Part shown: positions 51,148-59,531 of the stretch, piece by piece
How the letters are laid out: every line of letters starts with the position of its first letter
Position numbering within the stretch: position 1 is the stretch's first letter
Source of the DNA: JAQUQI01 sp041650035
GTDB lineage: Bacteria; Omnitrophota; Gorgyraeia; JABMRG01
DNA: 62,881 bases
Assembly: GCA_041650035.1 (NCBI GenBank)
Contig: JBAZLY010000004.1
Coordinates: forward strand, 1-62,881
Direction: 5' to 3'
Made by a program: the position numbers and the translations under genes
Notes under the pieces: generated by a model
Seen by the model: the letters and a program-made list of their open reading frames with translations, nothing else
Told to the model about the DNA's origin: nothing
The model's database searches: none

Positions 51148-51909
51148 ATGTCGTATATTCATGCTATAGCATCAGGTATAATACAGGGGCTGACAGAATT
51201 CCTTCCGGTCAGTTCATCCGGTCATCTGGCCATTCTGCATAGATGTTCTGGCTATACACAGCCCAATATAATGTTCGATATAATTTTGCATATGGGAAGC
51301 CTCTTCGCGGTCTTAGTTTATTTCGGCCGTGATATTGTTGATATTATGATCAGAAAAAGGGGTTACATCCTATCGGTTCTTATAGCATGCGTGCCTACAG
51401 CTGTGATAGGGTTTTTTTTTAAGGATACCTTCGAATCGGTATTTGCAAATGTGAGATTAATTGGTATAATGCTTTATATCACCGCTGTATTGCTGGCCTT
51501 GGCGCATTTCGCGGCAGGAAACCAAACTGGTGAAAAGTCATTAAAAGCGCCCGGAGTCATCAAGTCATTTATTATCGGTATCGCGCAAGGCGCAGCTATT
51601 ATGCCGGGGATATCGAGGAGCGGCGCTACTATATCGTGCGGGATATTTTTAAAGGTCGAAAAAGAATCGGCGGTAAGGTTTTCATTTTTGCTGTCTGTGC
51701 CGGCTATCCTGGGCGCTTTAATTTTTAAACTTCCCGATTGGAACACGGCATCACCATTTCTTCCGCAGATGGCGTTGGGGGCGTTTTTTTCATTTTTATT
51801 TGGTCTCGGATCGATCTATATGGTGAAGAATGCTGTTATCGCGGGAAGGCTGAAGTGGTTTGCCGTTTACTGCTTTATCTTAGGCACGGCGGCCATGCTT
51901 ATAAGGTGA
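51148..51909 (+). CDS. uppP: Undecaprenyl-diphosphatase UppP (BacA)
   Basis: A 253-residue membrane enzyme that recycles the lipid carrier of peptidoglycan synthesis. The two catalytic motifs are GLTEFLPVSSSGHL (about residue 14) and MPGISRSGATIS (about residue 151), in mirrored membrane hairpins. About eight hydrophobic segments. Seven bases before ftsK. Confidence 0.95.
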   Translation: MSYIHAIASGIIQGLTEFLPVSSSGHLAILHRCSGYTQPNIMFDIILHMGSLFAVLVYFGRDIVDIMIRKRGYILSVLIACVPTAVIGFFFKDTFESVFANVRLIGIMLYITAVLLALAHFAAGNQTGEKSLKAPGVIKSFIIGIAQGAAIMPGISRSGATISCGIFLKVEKESAVRFSFLLSVPAILGALIFKLPDWNTASPFLPQMALGAFFSFLFGLGSIYMVKNAVIAGRLKWFAVYCFILGTAAMLIR

Positions 51910-51916
51910 TTGTAAA

Positions 51917-54247
51917 ATGACTCAACAGCGTATTAATGAGATTGTAGGTTTTGTGTATTTGGCGATAGGGGTACTTGTATTCGTAAGCCTTATATCCTTT
52001 GACCCTGCCGACATCAGGTTTTTTGCCTCTACACCGAATGCGCACATAAATAATTTTATAGGAATCATAGGCGCCTATATCGGCGCCTCCTTGTTTTTTT
52101 TAATAGGATACAGCGCTTACGTTATACCCGTATTATGCCTTGTCTGGGCCATAGACAGGTTTACATCTCAACAACCTCAGCGTTCACTTGTTAAATTTTC
52201 AGGCACTGCCGTGCTTTTTCTCGCCTCAAGCGCCTTTATGTCTTTATTATTTAACATTGAGAATACATCCAGAATGAACGCCGGTGGATTTTCGGGGATG
52301 ATGTTGTCATTGATGCTTGAGAGATATTTTGGGGTGATCGGTTCATATGTTATCGTATCAACGTTGATAATTCTCTCTGTCCTGTTAGCAACCGAATTGT
52401 TGATCATACCCTTTGCCGCCCTTCTTATAGAAAGGCTTAAAGGCGCCTATAAAAGGCAGAAGGAAATCTCTAATGCAAAGAGGCAGTCGAGACAGGCCTT
52501 GGCTGTTAACAATAGCAGGCCCGCCCCGGCAAGGTCCGATAAAAGGCCTGTCATAAGGGGCCCTGTTCCAAGGCAAATGGAAAAGGAGACTGCGGGCATT
52601 GCCCGGGTAGATGGGCGGATACCCCAGCCGGTAAGGTCCCGAAACGAGATAGCTGCCCCTGCCATTAAAATTGATAAAAGGCATATGATGGCGCAAGGCC
52701 GCGATACGGATAAGGATAGGCCTGATAATAAACCAAAAAAACCCGGTGAATATAATCTTCCGACCCTGGACCTGCTCGATTCACCCCCGCCGGTGGAAGA
52801 GAGGCAGATAAAAGAAGACCTTACTGCCTCATCGGCTGTCCTTGAGGATACCTTGAGGGATTTTGGCATAGAAGTCAAGGTCGCCCAGGTGGAAAAAGGC
52901 CCTGTTATAACCAGATATGAGCTTGAACCTTCGCCTGGTGTCAAGGTAAACAGGATCACGGCCTTGAACGATGATATAGCGCTTGCGATGAAGGCGCAGT
53001 CAGTAAGGATCATTGCCCCGATACCCGGAAAATCCAGGGTCGGCATAGAGGTGCCGAATACGACCGCGTCATTGGTTTTTCTTAAGGAGGTTTTATCATC
53101 CAGGGAATTCGAGGGGTCTGAATCAAAGCTTACGCTTGCACTCGGCAAGGATACGGCGGGCGTGCCTGTTGTCTGCGATCTGGCAAAGATGCCGCACCTT
53201 CTTATAGCAGGCACTACCGGCGCGGGCAAGACCGTATGCGTCAATAGCATAGTGCTTAGTATGTTATTTAACGCGTCTCCCGAGGAGCTTAAATTGATAC
53301 TTGTTGACCCGAAGATGGTCGAGATGGCGATGTTCAATAAATTGCCCCATCTTATATGCCCTGTTTTGACTAATGCCAAAAAGGTATCCGGCGCCCTTGC
53401 CTGGCTTGTCCGAGAGATGGAATCGCGTTACAGACTGCTCGCCAAGGTATCGTGCCGTAATATTGCCATGTTCAATCAGAAGAGTAAAGAGGGCAGGTTT
53501 AAGGATTTTCCGGATGTTCCCTCTTTCATGTATTATATAGTTTTGGTGATAGATGAGCTTGCCGATCTTATGGCTGTCGCCTCAAATGAGATAGAGAGCG
53601 CGATAGCCCGCCTGGCCCAGTTGTCGCGCGCGGTTGGCATACATATTATTCTTGCCACCCAAAGGCCGTCTGTAGATGTCATAACAGGGGTGATAAAAGC
53701 GAATTTTCCGGCGCGGATATCTTTTAAGGTCGCCTCAAAGGTGGATTCGCGCACGGTGCTTGATATGAACGGAGCCGATAAGCTTTTAGGCAGAGGCGAT
53801 ATGCTGTTTATGGAGCCCGGAGCCGCAAAACCTACCAGGGCGCAATCAAGCCTTGTATCGGACAAAGAGATTGAGCGGGTCATTGATTTTATATCCGGCC
53901 AAAGGGAGGCGAATTATGAGGAAAATATTATCAAAGAAGGGGGCAGGAAGGAGTTTGTCAAAAACGCGGAAAGGGATGAGCTCTTTGATGACGCTGTCAG
54001 GCTTGTAATGGAATCAGGTCAGGCGTCGGTATCTATATTGCAAAGACGGTTGAGGCTAAGTTATACGCGCGCGGCGCGATTGATCGATAGCATGGAAGAA
54101 GAAGGCCTGATAGGGCCCTATTGCGGATCGAAACCGCGCGATATACTTGTTGATAGAAAACAGTATCTTGGTGTTCCGGATAAGGTTGGCGATGAGCAAA
54201 AATCCTCTTTTGAGGGAAGCGGTGCAATAGATGGCGACAATAGGTAG
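51917..54247 (+). CDS. ftsK: DNA translocase FtsK/SpoIIIE
   Basis: A 776-residue chromosome-segregating DNA pump at the division septum. Four membrane segments lie in residues 12-170, a basic Pro-rich linker to about 270, then the alpha-beta motor with Walker A GTTGAGKT (432-439) and Walker B VLVIDELADLM, and a C-terminal gamma domain (SVSILQRRLRLSYTRAARLI) that reads orienting sequences. The linker is short, as in SpoIIIE. The last 17 bases overlap the rodZ-like gene. Confidence 0.96.
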   Translation: MTQQRINEIVGFVYLAIGVLVFVSLISFDPADIRFFASTPNAHINNFIGIIGAYIGASLFFLIGYSAYVIPVLCLVWAIDRFTSQQPQRSLVKFSGTAVLFLASSAFMSLLFNIENTSRMNAGGFSGMMLSLMLERYFGVIGSYVIVSTLIILSVLLATELLIIPFAALLIERLKGAYKRQKEISNAKRQSRQALAVNNSRPAPARSDKRPVIRGPVPRQMEKETAGIARVDGRIPQPVRSRNEIAAPAIKIDKRHMMAQGRDTDKDRPDNKPKKPGEYNLPTLDLLDSPPPVEERQIKEDLTASSAVLEDTLRDFGIEVKVAQVEKGPVITRYELEPSPGVKVNRITALNDDIALAMKAQSVRIIAPIPGKSRVGIEVPNTTASLVFLKEVLSSREFEGSESKLTLALGKDTAGVPVVCDLAKMPHLLIAGTTGAGKTVCVNSIVLSMLFNASPEELKLILVDPKMVEMAMFNKLPHLICPVLTNAKKVSGALAWLVREMESRYRLLAKVSCRNIAMFNQKSKEGRFKDFPDVPSFMYYIVLVIDELADLMAVASNEIESAIARLAQLSRAVGIHIILATQRPSVDVITGVIKANFPARISFKVASKVDSRTVLDMNGADKLLGRGDMLFMEPGAAKPTRAQSSLVSDKEIERVIDFISGQREANYEENIIKEGGRKEFVKNAERDELFDDAVRLVMESGQASVSILQRRLRLSYTRAARLIDSMEEEGLIGPYCGSKPRDILVDRKQYLGVPDKVGDEQKSSFEGSGAIDGDNR

Positions 54248-55028
54248 CCAGTTAAAAAAGGCGAGACAGCAGGCCCAGCTTACGATAAACGATGTTTATC
54301 TCAAAACGAAGATCTCGCCTGATACAATCTCAACCCTTGAGGATGACGGCCTGATGGCCAAGGCCAGTTCGCTATATATCAAAAGTTTTTTGAAAAAATA
54401 CGCCCTATATTTAGGCCTTGATGATAAGGCTATATTAAGGCAATATTCCGACGCGTTTTGCACCACGCCCCAGAATACCAGCCAGGATATTATAAGGCCC
54501 CCGCGCAAGGCCTCTACCGTGGTCAGGGTAAAGACCGAATATATCAAAGGCCTTTTGAGGCGTTTTCTATGGATTACGCTTTTAGTGCTTATTGCTGTGT
54601 TCATTATAAGGTCCGCGGCCCTGATAATGTCCTCTTTTGCGCGCCTAAAATCTGTCCGCGGCGAACAGCAGGCAATAAGGCATAAGACCAAATCGGCACC
54701 CAAGAGGTCATTACCGGTGCCCCCTGATCCTCCCAGTGAAGCCGGTTTGAAAGAGGTTGTATTATCTATTCCTAAAAATGAAAAACTTAACCTTGTTGTG
54801 AGCCTCAACGATGATGTGTGGACCGAGGTAAAAAGGGACGGAGAGATCGTATTCAAGGGGATACTTAAAAAAGATACAGTCAAGCAATGGCAGGCTGACG
54901 ACCATTTTGAGTTTTGGACAGGCAATGCCTGCGCTATGGAATTTACCCTTAACGGTTTCAATATTGGAAATCCCGGCAGGGGCGTCAAGAAGGGCATTAT
55001 TATTGATAGGAATGGGATGCGCAAGTAA
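54231..55028 (+). CDS. RodZ-like membrane protein with helix-turn-helix
   Basis: A 265-residue bitopic protein. Residues 4-70 are a Cro-type helix-turn-helix of the HTH_25 kind (IGSQLKKARQQAQLTINDVY, SSLYIKSFLKKYALYLGL), a membrane segment lies at about 107-127, and residues 175-265 are a DUF4115-like periplasmic domain (VVSLNDDVWTEVKRDGEIVF). That is RodZ architecture, a cytoskeletal (MreB-linked) cell-shape protein. Overlaps ftsK by 17 bases; in Bacillus the homologue ymfM also lies near pgsA. Confidence 0.87.
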   Translation: MATIGSQLKKARQQAQLTINDVYLKTKISPDTISTLEDDGLMAKASSLYIKSFLKKYALYLGLDDKAILRQYSDAFCTTPQNTSQDIIRPPRKASTVVRVKTEYIKGLLRRFLWITLLVLIAVFIIRSAALIMSSFARLKSVRGEQQAIRHKTKSAPKRSLPVPPDPPSEAGLKEVVLSIPKNEKLNLVVSLNDDVWTEVKRDGEIVFKGILKKDTVKQWQADDHFEFWTGNACAMEFTLNGFNIGNPGRGVKKGIIIDRNGMRK

Positions 55029-55091
55029 TATTAATCCCTTGATCCCATTAGTTCTTAAACATGTTAATAGGGTTTTGATTTTTTATTTAAT

Positions 55092-56444
55092 ATGAAGGTA
55101 AGCATAATAAGTCTGGGTTGCGCGCGAAATCTTGTGGATACCGAGCTTGTGACAGGCAGGCTTAAGGTTATGGGGTTTGATATCGCCGATGAAGTCGAGG
55201 GCAGTGACGTAGTCCTTATAAACACATGCGCTTTCATAGAAGAGTCTAAAAAAGAATCGATAGAGACTATATTAAAGGCGGTTAAGCTAAAAGATGAAGG
55301 CGGCGTAAAGAATATCATTGTATGCGGCTGTCTTGGACAAAGATATGGCAGGCAGGTCAGCTCTGATATTGCTGAGGTCGATGCTATATTGGGGGTGGAC
55401 AGCTTTAAGACTGTGGCCAGGGCTATAAAGGCAATAGGCAAAGGCCGCCGCTACTTGGAGATAAATTCCCCGGATTTGAGATACCCAAACAATATTCCCC
55501 GCGTCCTGATTACGCCTGTTCATTATGCCTATATCAAGATCGCGGAAGGTTGCCATAATCACTGTAGTTATTGCGCCATATGCAATATACGCGGCAGTAT
55601 AAGAAGTAGACCAATGGGCTCAATCCTGTCAGAGATAGGCTGTTTGGCATCGAGAAAGACTATAGGCGAATTCAATATCATAGCCCAGGATAGCACATCA
55701 TACGGTATAGACAGATACAAGAGGCCCGCGCTCGTTAAATTGCTTAAAAAGATATGCGGACTGAATAAGGCCCATTGGATAAGGCTTTTGTATGCCCACC
55801 CCGGTCGTTTTAGTGACGATCTGATAGATACTATTGCCACACAGCCCAATATATGTAAATATATAGACTTGCCGATACAGCACATAAGCGATAAGATATT
55901 GTCTGCCATGAACAGAGGGACTTCCCGGCGTCAGATAGAGACCCTGATAAAAAAGATAAGGCGCAGGATACCGTCAGCCGCCATACGGACATCGGTGATT
56001 ACAGGATTTCCATCGGAGACGGAAGCGGATTTTAGGCAGCTGCTTGATTTTATAAAAGACACGCAGTTTGAAAGGCTTGGGGCTTTTGTTTATTCAAGAG
56101 AGGAAGGCACTCCGGCATTCGGTTTTAAAGGCCATATAAGAGAGCGGGTCAAGGCAAGGCGATTTGACAGGGTTATGAGACTGCAGCAGGCCGTCTCCGA
56201 GTCGGTTAACAGGCGTTTCCTGGGCAGGCGTATTGAGGTGCTCGTAGAAAAAAAACTTGATAATGACACATATGAAGGCCGTTCCGAATATGACGCGCCC
56301 GAGGTTGACGGTGCAGTATATGTCAGGTCAAAGGCCTTGCTCGCGCCAGGGCAGTTTGTCCAGGTTGATATAACCGATACGCTTGAATATGATCTTACCG
56401 GAAACGCGGTCTGCCCCAAAAAAATTAAAATTGATACAAGGTGA
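55092..56444 (+). CDS. rimO: Ribosomal protein S12 methylthiotransferase RimO
   Basis: A 450-residue radical-SAM enzyme that adds a methylthio group to Asp of ribosomal protein S12. Three N-terminal Cys (SLGCARN, NTCAFI, CGCLGQRY) hold the auxiliary cluster, CHNHCSYC binds the radical-SAM cluster (about residue 157), and a TRAM domain ends the protein. The CARNLVDTE segment separates it from MiaB. Overlaps the pgsA region by its stop only. Confidence 0.93.
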   Translation: MKVSIISLGCARNLVDTELVTGRLKVMGFDIADEVEGSDVVLINTCAFIEESKKESIETILKAVKLKDEGGVKNIIVCGCLGQRYGRQVSSDIAEVDAILGVDSFKTVARAIKAIGKGRRYLEINSPDLRYPNNIPRVLITPVHYAYIKIAEGCHNHCSYCAICNIRGSIRSRPMGSILSEIGCLASRKTIGEFNIIAQDSTSYGIDRYKRPALVKLLKKICGLNKAHWIRLLYAHPGRFSDDLIDTIATQPNICKYIDLPIQHISDKILSAMNRGTSRRQIETLIKKIRRRIPSAAIRTSVITGFPSETEADFRQLLDFIKDTQFERLGAFVYSREEGTPAFGFKGHIRERVKARRFDRVMRLQQAVSESVNRRFLGRRIEVLVEKKLDNDTYEGRSEYDAPEVDGAVYVRSKALLAPGQFVQVDITDTLEYDLTGNAVCPKKIKIDTR

Positions 56445-56449
56445 AAAAC

Positions 56450-57022
56450 ATGAATCTGCCGAATAAGTTGACATTGTCCCGCATAGGACTTACGTTCGTG
56501 TTCATGTTTTTTTTGTTTACCAAATGGCACTACGGCAAGGCCGCGGCGATAGCGGTTTTTGCGCTGGCCTCGTTTACCGATTATCTCGACGGAATGATTG
56601 CCAAGAACCGGGGGTTGGTGTCTGATTTTGGAAAGTTTATGGATCCTATAGCCGACAAGATATTGATATTGGCGGCATTGCTTGCCTTTGTGGAGATGGG
56701 GATTATTCCCGCGTGGATGGTTCTATTAGTTATATTCCGTGAATTTATCATATTGGGTTTGAGGGTACTGGGCATAATTAAAGGAAATATCGTGGCTGCA
56801 TCCCGTGCCGGTAAGCATAAAACGGTCTCGCAGGTGGTAACTGTATTTTTTATCCTTGCCTATCTATTTATAAAAGAGCATGCCGTTAAAAACAGTTTAT
56901 GGACGCAAAAGGCCGAAAACGTAGCGTGTTTTTTTATCCTTTTCCTTATGTCTATTACAGTAGTCTTAACGCTTATATCCGGCGCCTCGTATATCTCTAA
57001 AAATAGAAGGCTTTTTCAGTGA
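56450..57022 (+). CDS. pgsA: CDP-diacylglycerol-glycerol-3-phosphate 3-phosphatidyltransferase
   Basis: A 190-residue membrane enzyme of phosphatidylglycerol synthesis. The CDP-alcohol motif D-x2-D-G-x2-A-R...G-x3-D-x3-D is present as DYLDGMIAKN, then DFGKFMDPIAD; Lys replaces the usual Arg. NLPNKLTLSRI is the standard N-terminus. The ATG at 56450, with AAGGTG upstream, is preferred to GTG 56441. It overlaps pgpA by 4 bases. Confidence 0.92.
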   Translation: MNLPNKLTLSRIGLTFVFMFFLFTKWHYGKAAAIAVFALASFTDYLDGMIAKNRGLVSDFGKFMDPIADKILILAALLAFVEMGIIPAWMVLLVIFREFIILGLRVLGIIKGNIVAASRAGKHKTVSQVVTVFFILAYLFIKEHAVKNSLWTQKAENVACFFILFLMSITVVLTLISGASYISKNRRLFQ

Positions 57023-57507
57023 AATTTATAATAAAACTTATTGCCACCTTTTTTTACACGGGCTATTTTCCCATAGCGGGTGGGACATTTGCCAGCCTTG
57101 TATCGGTCTTTATCTATATCCTCCTGCCGGTATCCGCCCCGGCGCGCGTATTATTTGTGTTTTTTTTGTTCCTAACAGGGTTTCTTGTTTCAGGCCGAGC
57201 GGAGGCATTATTACAAAGCAAAGACTCTGGGAAGATAGTTATAGACGAGGTTGCTTCGATGTCACTGATATGCCTGTTTGCGCAGAGAGATTACTTGTTT
57301 CTGACGTGCGGTTTTTTATGTTTCAGGTTTTTTGATATAGTAAAACCCCCGCCGATAAAAAGGATAGAACATATGACAGGCTCAAAGGCAGTTATGCTTG
57401 ATGACCTTGCCGCGGCCTTGTATACCATATTAGCGCTTTTTCTGATCAGCCGGCTTCAGAGAGCCGGAATTCTTCCATTAGCTAATATCCCAATCCATGG
57501 CTTGTAA
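57019..57507 (+). CDS. pgpA: Phosphatidylglycerophosphatase A
   Basis: A 162-residue membrane phosphatase that turns phosphatidylglycerophosphate, the product of the upstream enzyme, into phosphatidylglycerol. Motifs: AGGTFASL near residue 21, IVIDEVASM near 74 and FRFFDIVKPPPIKRIEH then VMLDDLAAAL. It starts at GTG 57019 inside the end of pgsA. The two genes together make the last two steps of phosphatidylglycerol synthesis. Confidence 0.9.
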   Translation: MKFIIKLIATFFYTGYFPIAGGTFASLVSVFIYILLPVSAPARVLFVFFLFLTGFLVSGRAEALLQSKDSGKIVIDEVASMSLICLFAQRDYLFLTCGFLCFRFFDIVKPPPIKRIEHMTGSKAVMLDDLAAALYTILALFLISRLQRAGILPLANIPIHGL

Positions 57508-57524
57508 ACTGGCTTAAAAAAGGC

Positions 57525-58001
57525 CTATTTTTTTGCAACCGCTTTTTCTCCGATAGCAATGTTCGAGATAGTAACTAAGGCCTTGAGCAGTTACGGGCTG
57601 ATCCTGCCCATGCCCAGGCTTACATGGGGCACAAAAGGCCTGTTCTCTCCGACGGTGCCTTCGTTGCCGCAGATGAGGCTGATCTGTCGATACTGAGTTG
57701 TTAGTTCCTTGCCGGGTCCATTTATGCCCGCCCAGATTACGCGCGGTTGATTGAAGGTGGAGAATGTTCCGATTCCTGATAAGACGATCTCAAAGGTCGG
57801 TGAGGATTTCGCGATCTTTAAGATCCCTGGACTTATTCTAATGATAATATCATTATATATATTGTCTAAAAATTATGGTGATATGCATATGTCAGGGGTT
57901 GACCCGGTGCATGACGCTTCCGTAACACGCTAACCTGCGCTGAAGAGATGAAACAGGTTATTAACTGAATCCGGCAGAGACACCGCAACAAATGCCCTTA
58001 T
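57525..58001 (-). pseudogene. thpR: Decayed RNA 2',3'-cyclic phosphodiesterase (thpR) pseudogene
   Basis: No intact gene lies here, but the minus strand holds remains of a LigT/ThpR-family 2H phosphoesterase in order. From 58001: RAFVAVSLPDSVNNL behind an ATA in place of the start codon, then stop; RVNP-stop-HMHITIIF, the first HxT motif; after a frame change at a short T run, LSGIGTF, PRVIWAGINGPGKEL and RPFVPHVSLGMGR, the second HxS motif, then an in-frame TAA at 57593-57591 and further residues to 57525. At least two stops, two frame changes and a lost start make it non-functional. Its first codon overlaps the cinA stop, and cinA-thpR pairing is common, so it was probably the second gene of a cinA operon. 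Confidence 0.85.
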
Positions 58002-59230
58002 TTGAGGATATGACGCCTTAGCATGTCGAGCGCATCCTGGCTGGAACGTAATTTAATATTTTCTCTTGAACCCGCGAAATAATGTTTTTTCGCGTATGTC
58101 TTATTTTTATCGGAAATGGCCATATAGACAAGGCCTACGGGTTTATTGGCCGTCCCGCCATTAGGCCCGGCGATACCGGTAACGGAAAGCCCTATGTCCG
58201 CGCCGGATAATAACCTTATGTTTTTTGCCATGGACTCGGCCGTTTGCCTGCTTACGGCGCCGTAACGGCTTATGGTTCCGGAGGCGACATTGAGTAATTC
58301 AATCTTTGATTTATTTGAATAAGCTACGATAGAGAGGATGAGGTTTTTGGATGCCCCCGGAACATCCGTTATCCTGCTGCTTATAAGCCCTCCGGTGCAT
58401 GACTCTGCTATCGCGACCGTATTTGACTTGAGCAGGCGCAATAATGCCTCTTCAAGGCCTTGATTGCCGATGCCGTATATCAAATCACCTAATCTTTTGC
58501 GCAGCCTCTTTTCTATAAGGTCAATATTTTTATTGGCGAGATTGATGTCTGCGGCCTTTGATGTTATTTTTAGTTCAACCTGCCCGGGTTTAGTGTATAT
58601 CCCCATCGTAGTCGCGCCTGACAGCCTCATAAAATCCTTAATTTTTTCGTGCAACAGCGATTCACTTATTCCCGTTGTCTTTATTGTCCGTGTTAGTATA
58701 ACCATTCGGCAGGGTGAAAATTTATTTAAAAACGGCAGGACATATCTGTTTAGCATAGGTATCATTTCACAATCAGGACCAGGCAGGCAGATAAAGACCT
58801 TTTTACTCTTCTTGATTATTAATCCTGGGGCTGTGCCGGCATAGTTTCTAAGCCATATGGCGCCTTGCGGCAAGTAGGCCTGGCGTATATTACTCTTTGG
58901 CATCTTAATGTGTTTTTTGGAAAAACTTTTTTTTATAAGGCTTAGTATCTTGGCATTAAGGACCAGCTTTCTGCCAGATATCCTTGCTGCGGCGCCAAGG
59001 GTAATATCGTCAATCGTCGGTCCTAACCCGCCTGTGGTTATGACTATGTCCGATCTCTCTATCGCGGCCTTTGCTGTTTCATAGAGCCTTAAGCTGTTAT
59101 CGCCTATGGTAGTATGGTAATATACGTCTATGCCTATGCGGGCTAATTCCCTTGATATGTATGCTGAATTGGTATCTATAATTTGACCGAGTAAAAGTTC
59201 CGTGCCTATGCTTATAATTTCCGCTTTCAT
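57998..59230 (-). CDS. cinA: CinA family protein (nicotinamide-nucleotide amidase / competence-damage protein)
   Basis: A 410-residue CinA. The N-terminal molybdopterin-binding-like COG1058 domain has EIISIGTELLLGQIIDTNSA and TTGGLGPTIDD; the C-terminal PncC amidase domain has AESCTGGLISSRITDVPGAS and GIAGPNGGTANKPVGLVY. It deamidates nicotinamide mononucleotide in NAD recycling and hydrolyses ADP-ribose-type compounds. It lies on the minus strand, divergent from recA; in Bacillus cinA precedes recA on the same strand. An extended -10 only eight bases before the ATG suggests a leaderless message. Confidence 0.93.
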   Translation of the reverse strand: MKAEIISIGTELLLGQIIDTNSAYISRELARIGIDVYYHTTIGDNSLRLYETAKAAIERSDIVITTGGLGPTIDDITLGAAARISGRKLVLNAKILSLIKKSFSKKHIKMPKSNIRQAYLPQGAIWLRNYAGTAPGLIIKKSKKVFICLPGPDCEMIPMLNRYVLPFLNKFSPCRMVILTRTIKTTGISESLLHEKIKDFMRLSGATTMGIYTKPGQVELKITSKAADINLANKNIDLIEKRLRKRLGDLIYGIGNQGLEEALLRLLKSNTVAIAESCTGGLISSRITDVPGASKNLILSIVAYSNKSKIELLNVASGTISRYGAVSRQTAESMAKNIRLLSGADIGLSVTGIAGPNGGTANKPVGLVYMAISDKNKTYAKKHYFAGSRENIKLRSSQDALDMLRRHILK

Positions 59231-59238
59231 AATAAATT

Positions 59239-59247
59239 ATTATAACA
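59239..59247 (-). promoter_or_regulatory. Extended -10 promoter of cinA
   Basis: On the minus strand TGT-TATAAT (59247-59239), eight bases before the ATG at 59230, with no good -35 and no ribosome site in between. Confidence 0.5.
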
Positions 59248-59465
59248 TATCCTATGGTTTTTATCCTAATGTTTCTTGCGAGGGTCTTATTTCTTTGATT
59301 ACGCCCGCGCGTAGACCCCCGGCCTTTGAAAGAAAACGCTTGATAGCGACGTCATATATATTGAGATTTATACAAAAAAGGCGGGATTATGGCTGCAATA
59401 AAGGTTGCGGGGATATATGACACATCGTAAAGCAGGCGTAAGGTGTTCGGCGCGAGAGTTTTTTC

Positions 59466-59494
59466 TTTACAAGGTCAGTTGGAAAAGGTATAAT
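59466..59494 (+). promoter_or_regulatory. Promoter of recA
   Basis: TTTACA (59466-59471), 17-base spacer, TATAAT (59489-59494). The 300-base gap from cinA to recA also holds the cinA -10 element; no LexA-type box of the known GAAC-N4-GTTC or CTGT-N8-ACAG forms is visible, and I see nothing else in it. Confidence 0.85.
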
Positions 59495-59531
59495 TTAGAC
59501 TAATATTTAATGTATATAAAAGGAGGCTTTC

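Noticed and set aside
52447..53379. A 310-codon open frame on the minus strand
   Set aside because: It is antisense to ftsK, has no ribosome site and low-complexity Ser/Leu/Gly content typical of a shadow frame.
57751..57933. A 60-codon plus-strand frame in the gap after pgpA
   Set aside because: No ribosome site or family match, while the opposite strand carries readable ThpR remains that explain the stretch.
59250..59465. LexA/SOS box upstream of recA
   Set aside because: Neither the Gram-positive nor the enterobacterial LexA box is visible; regulation of recA remains open.
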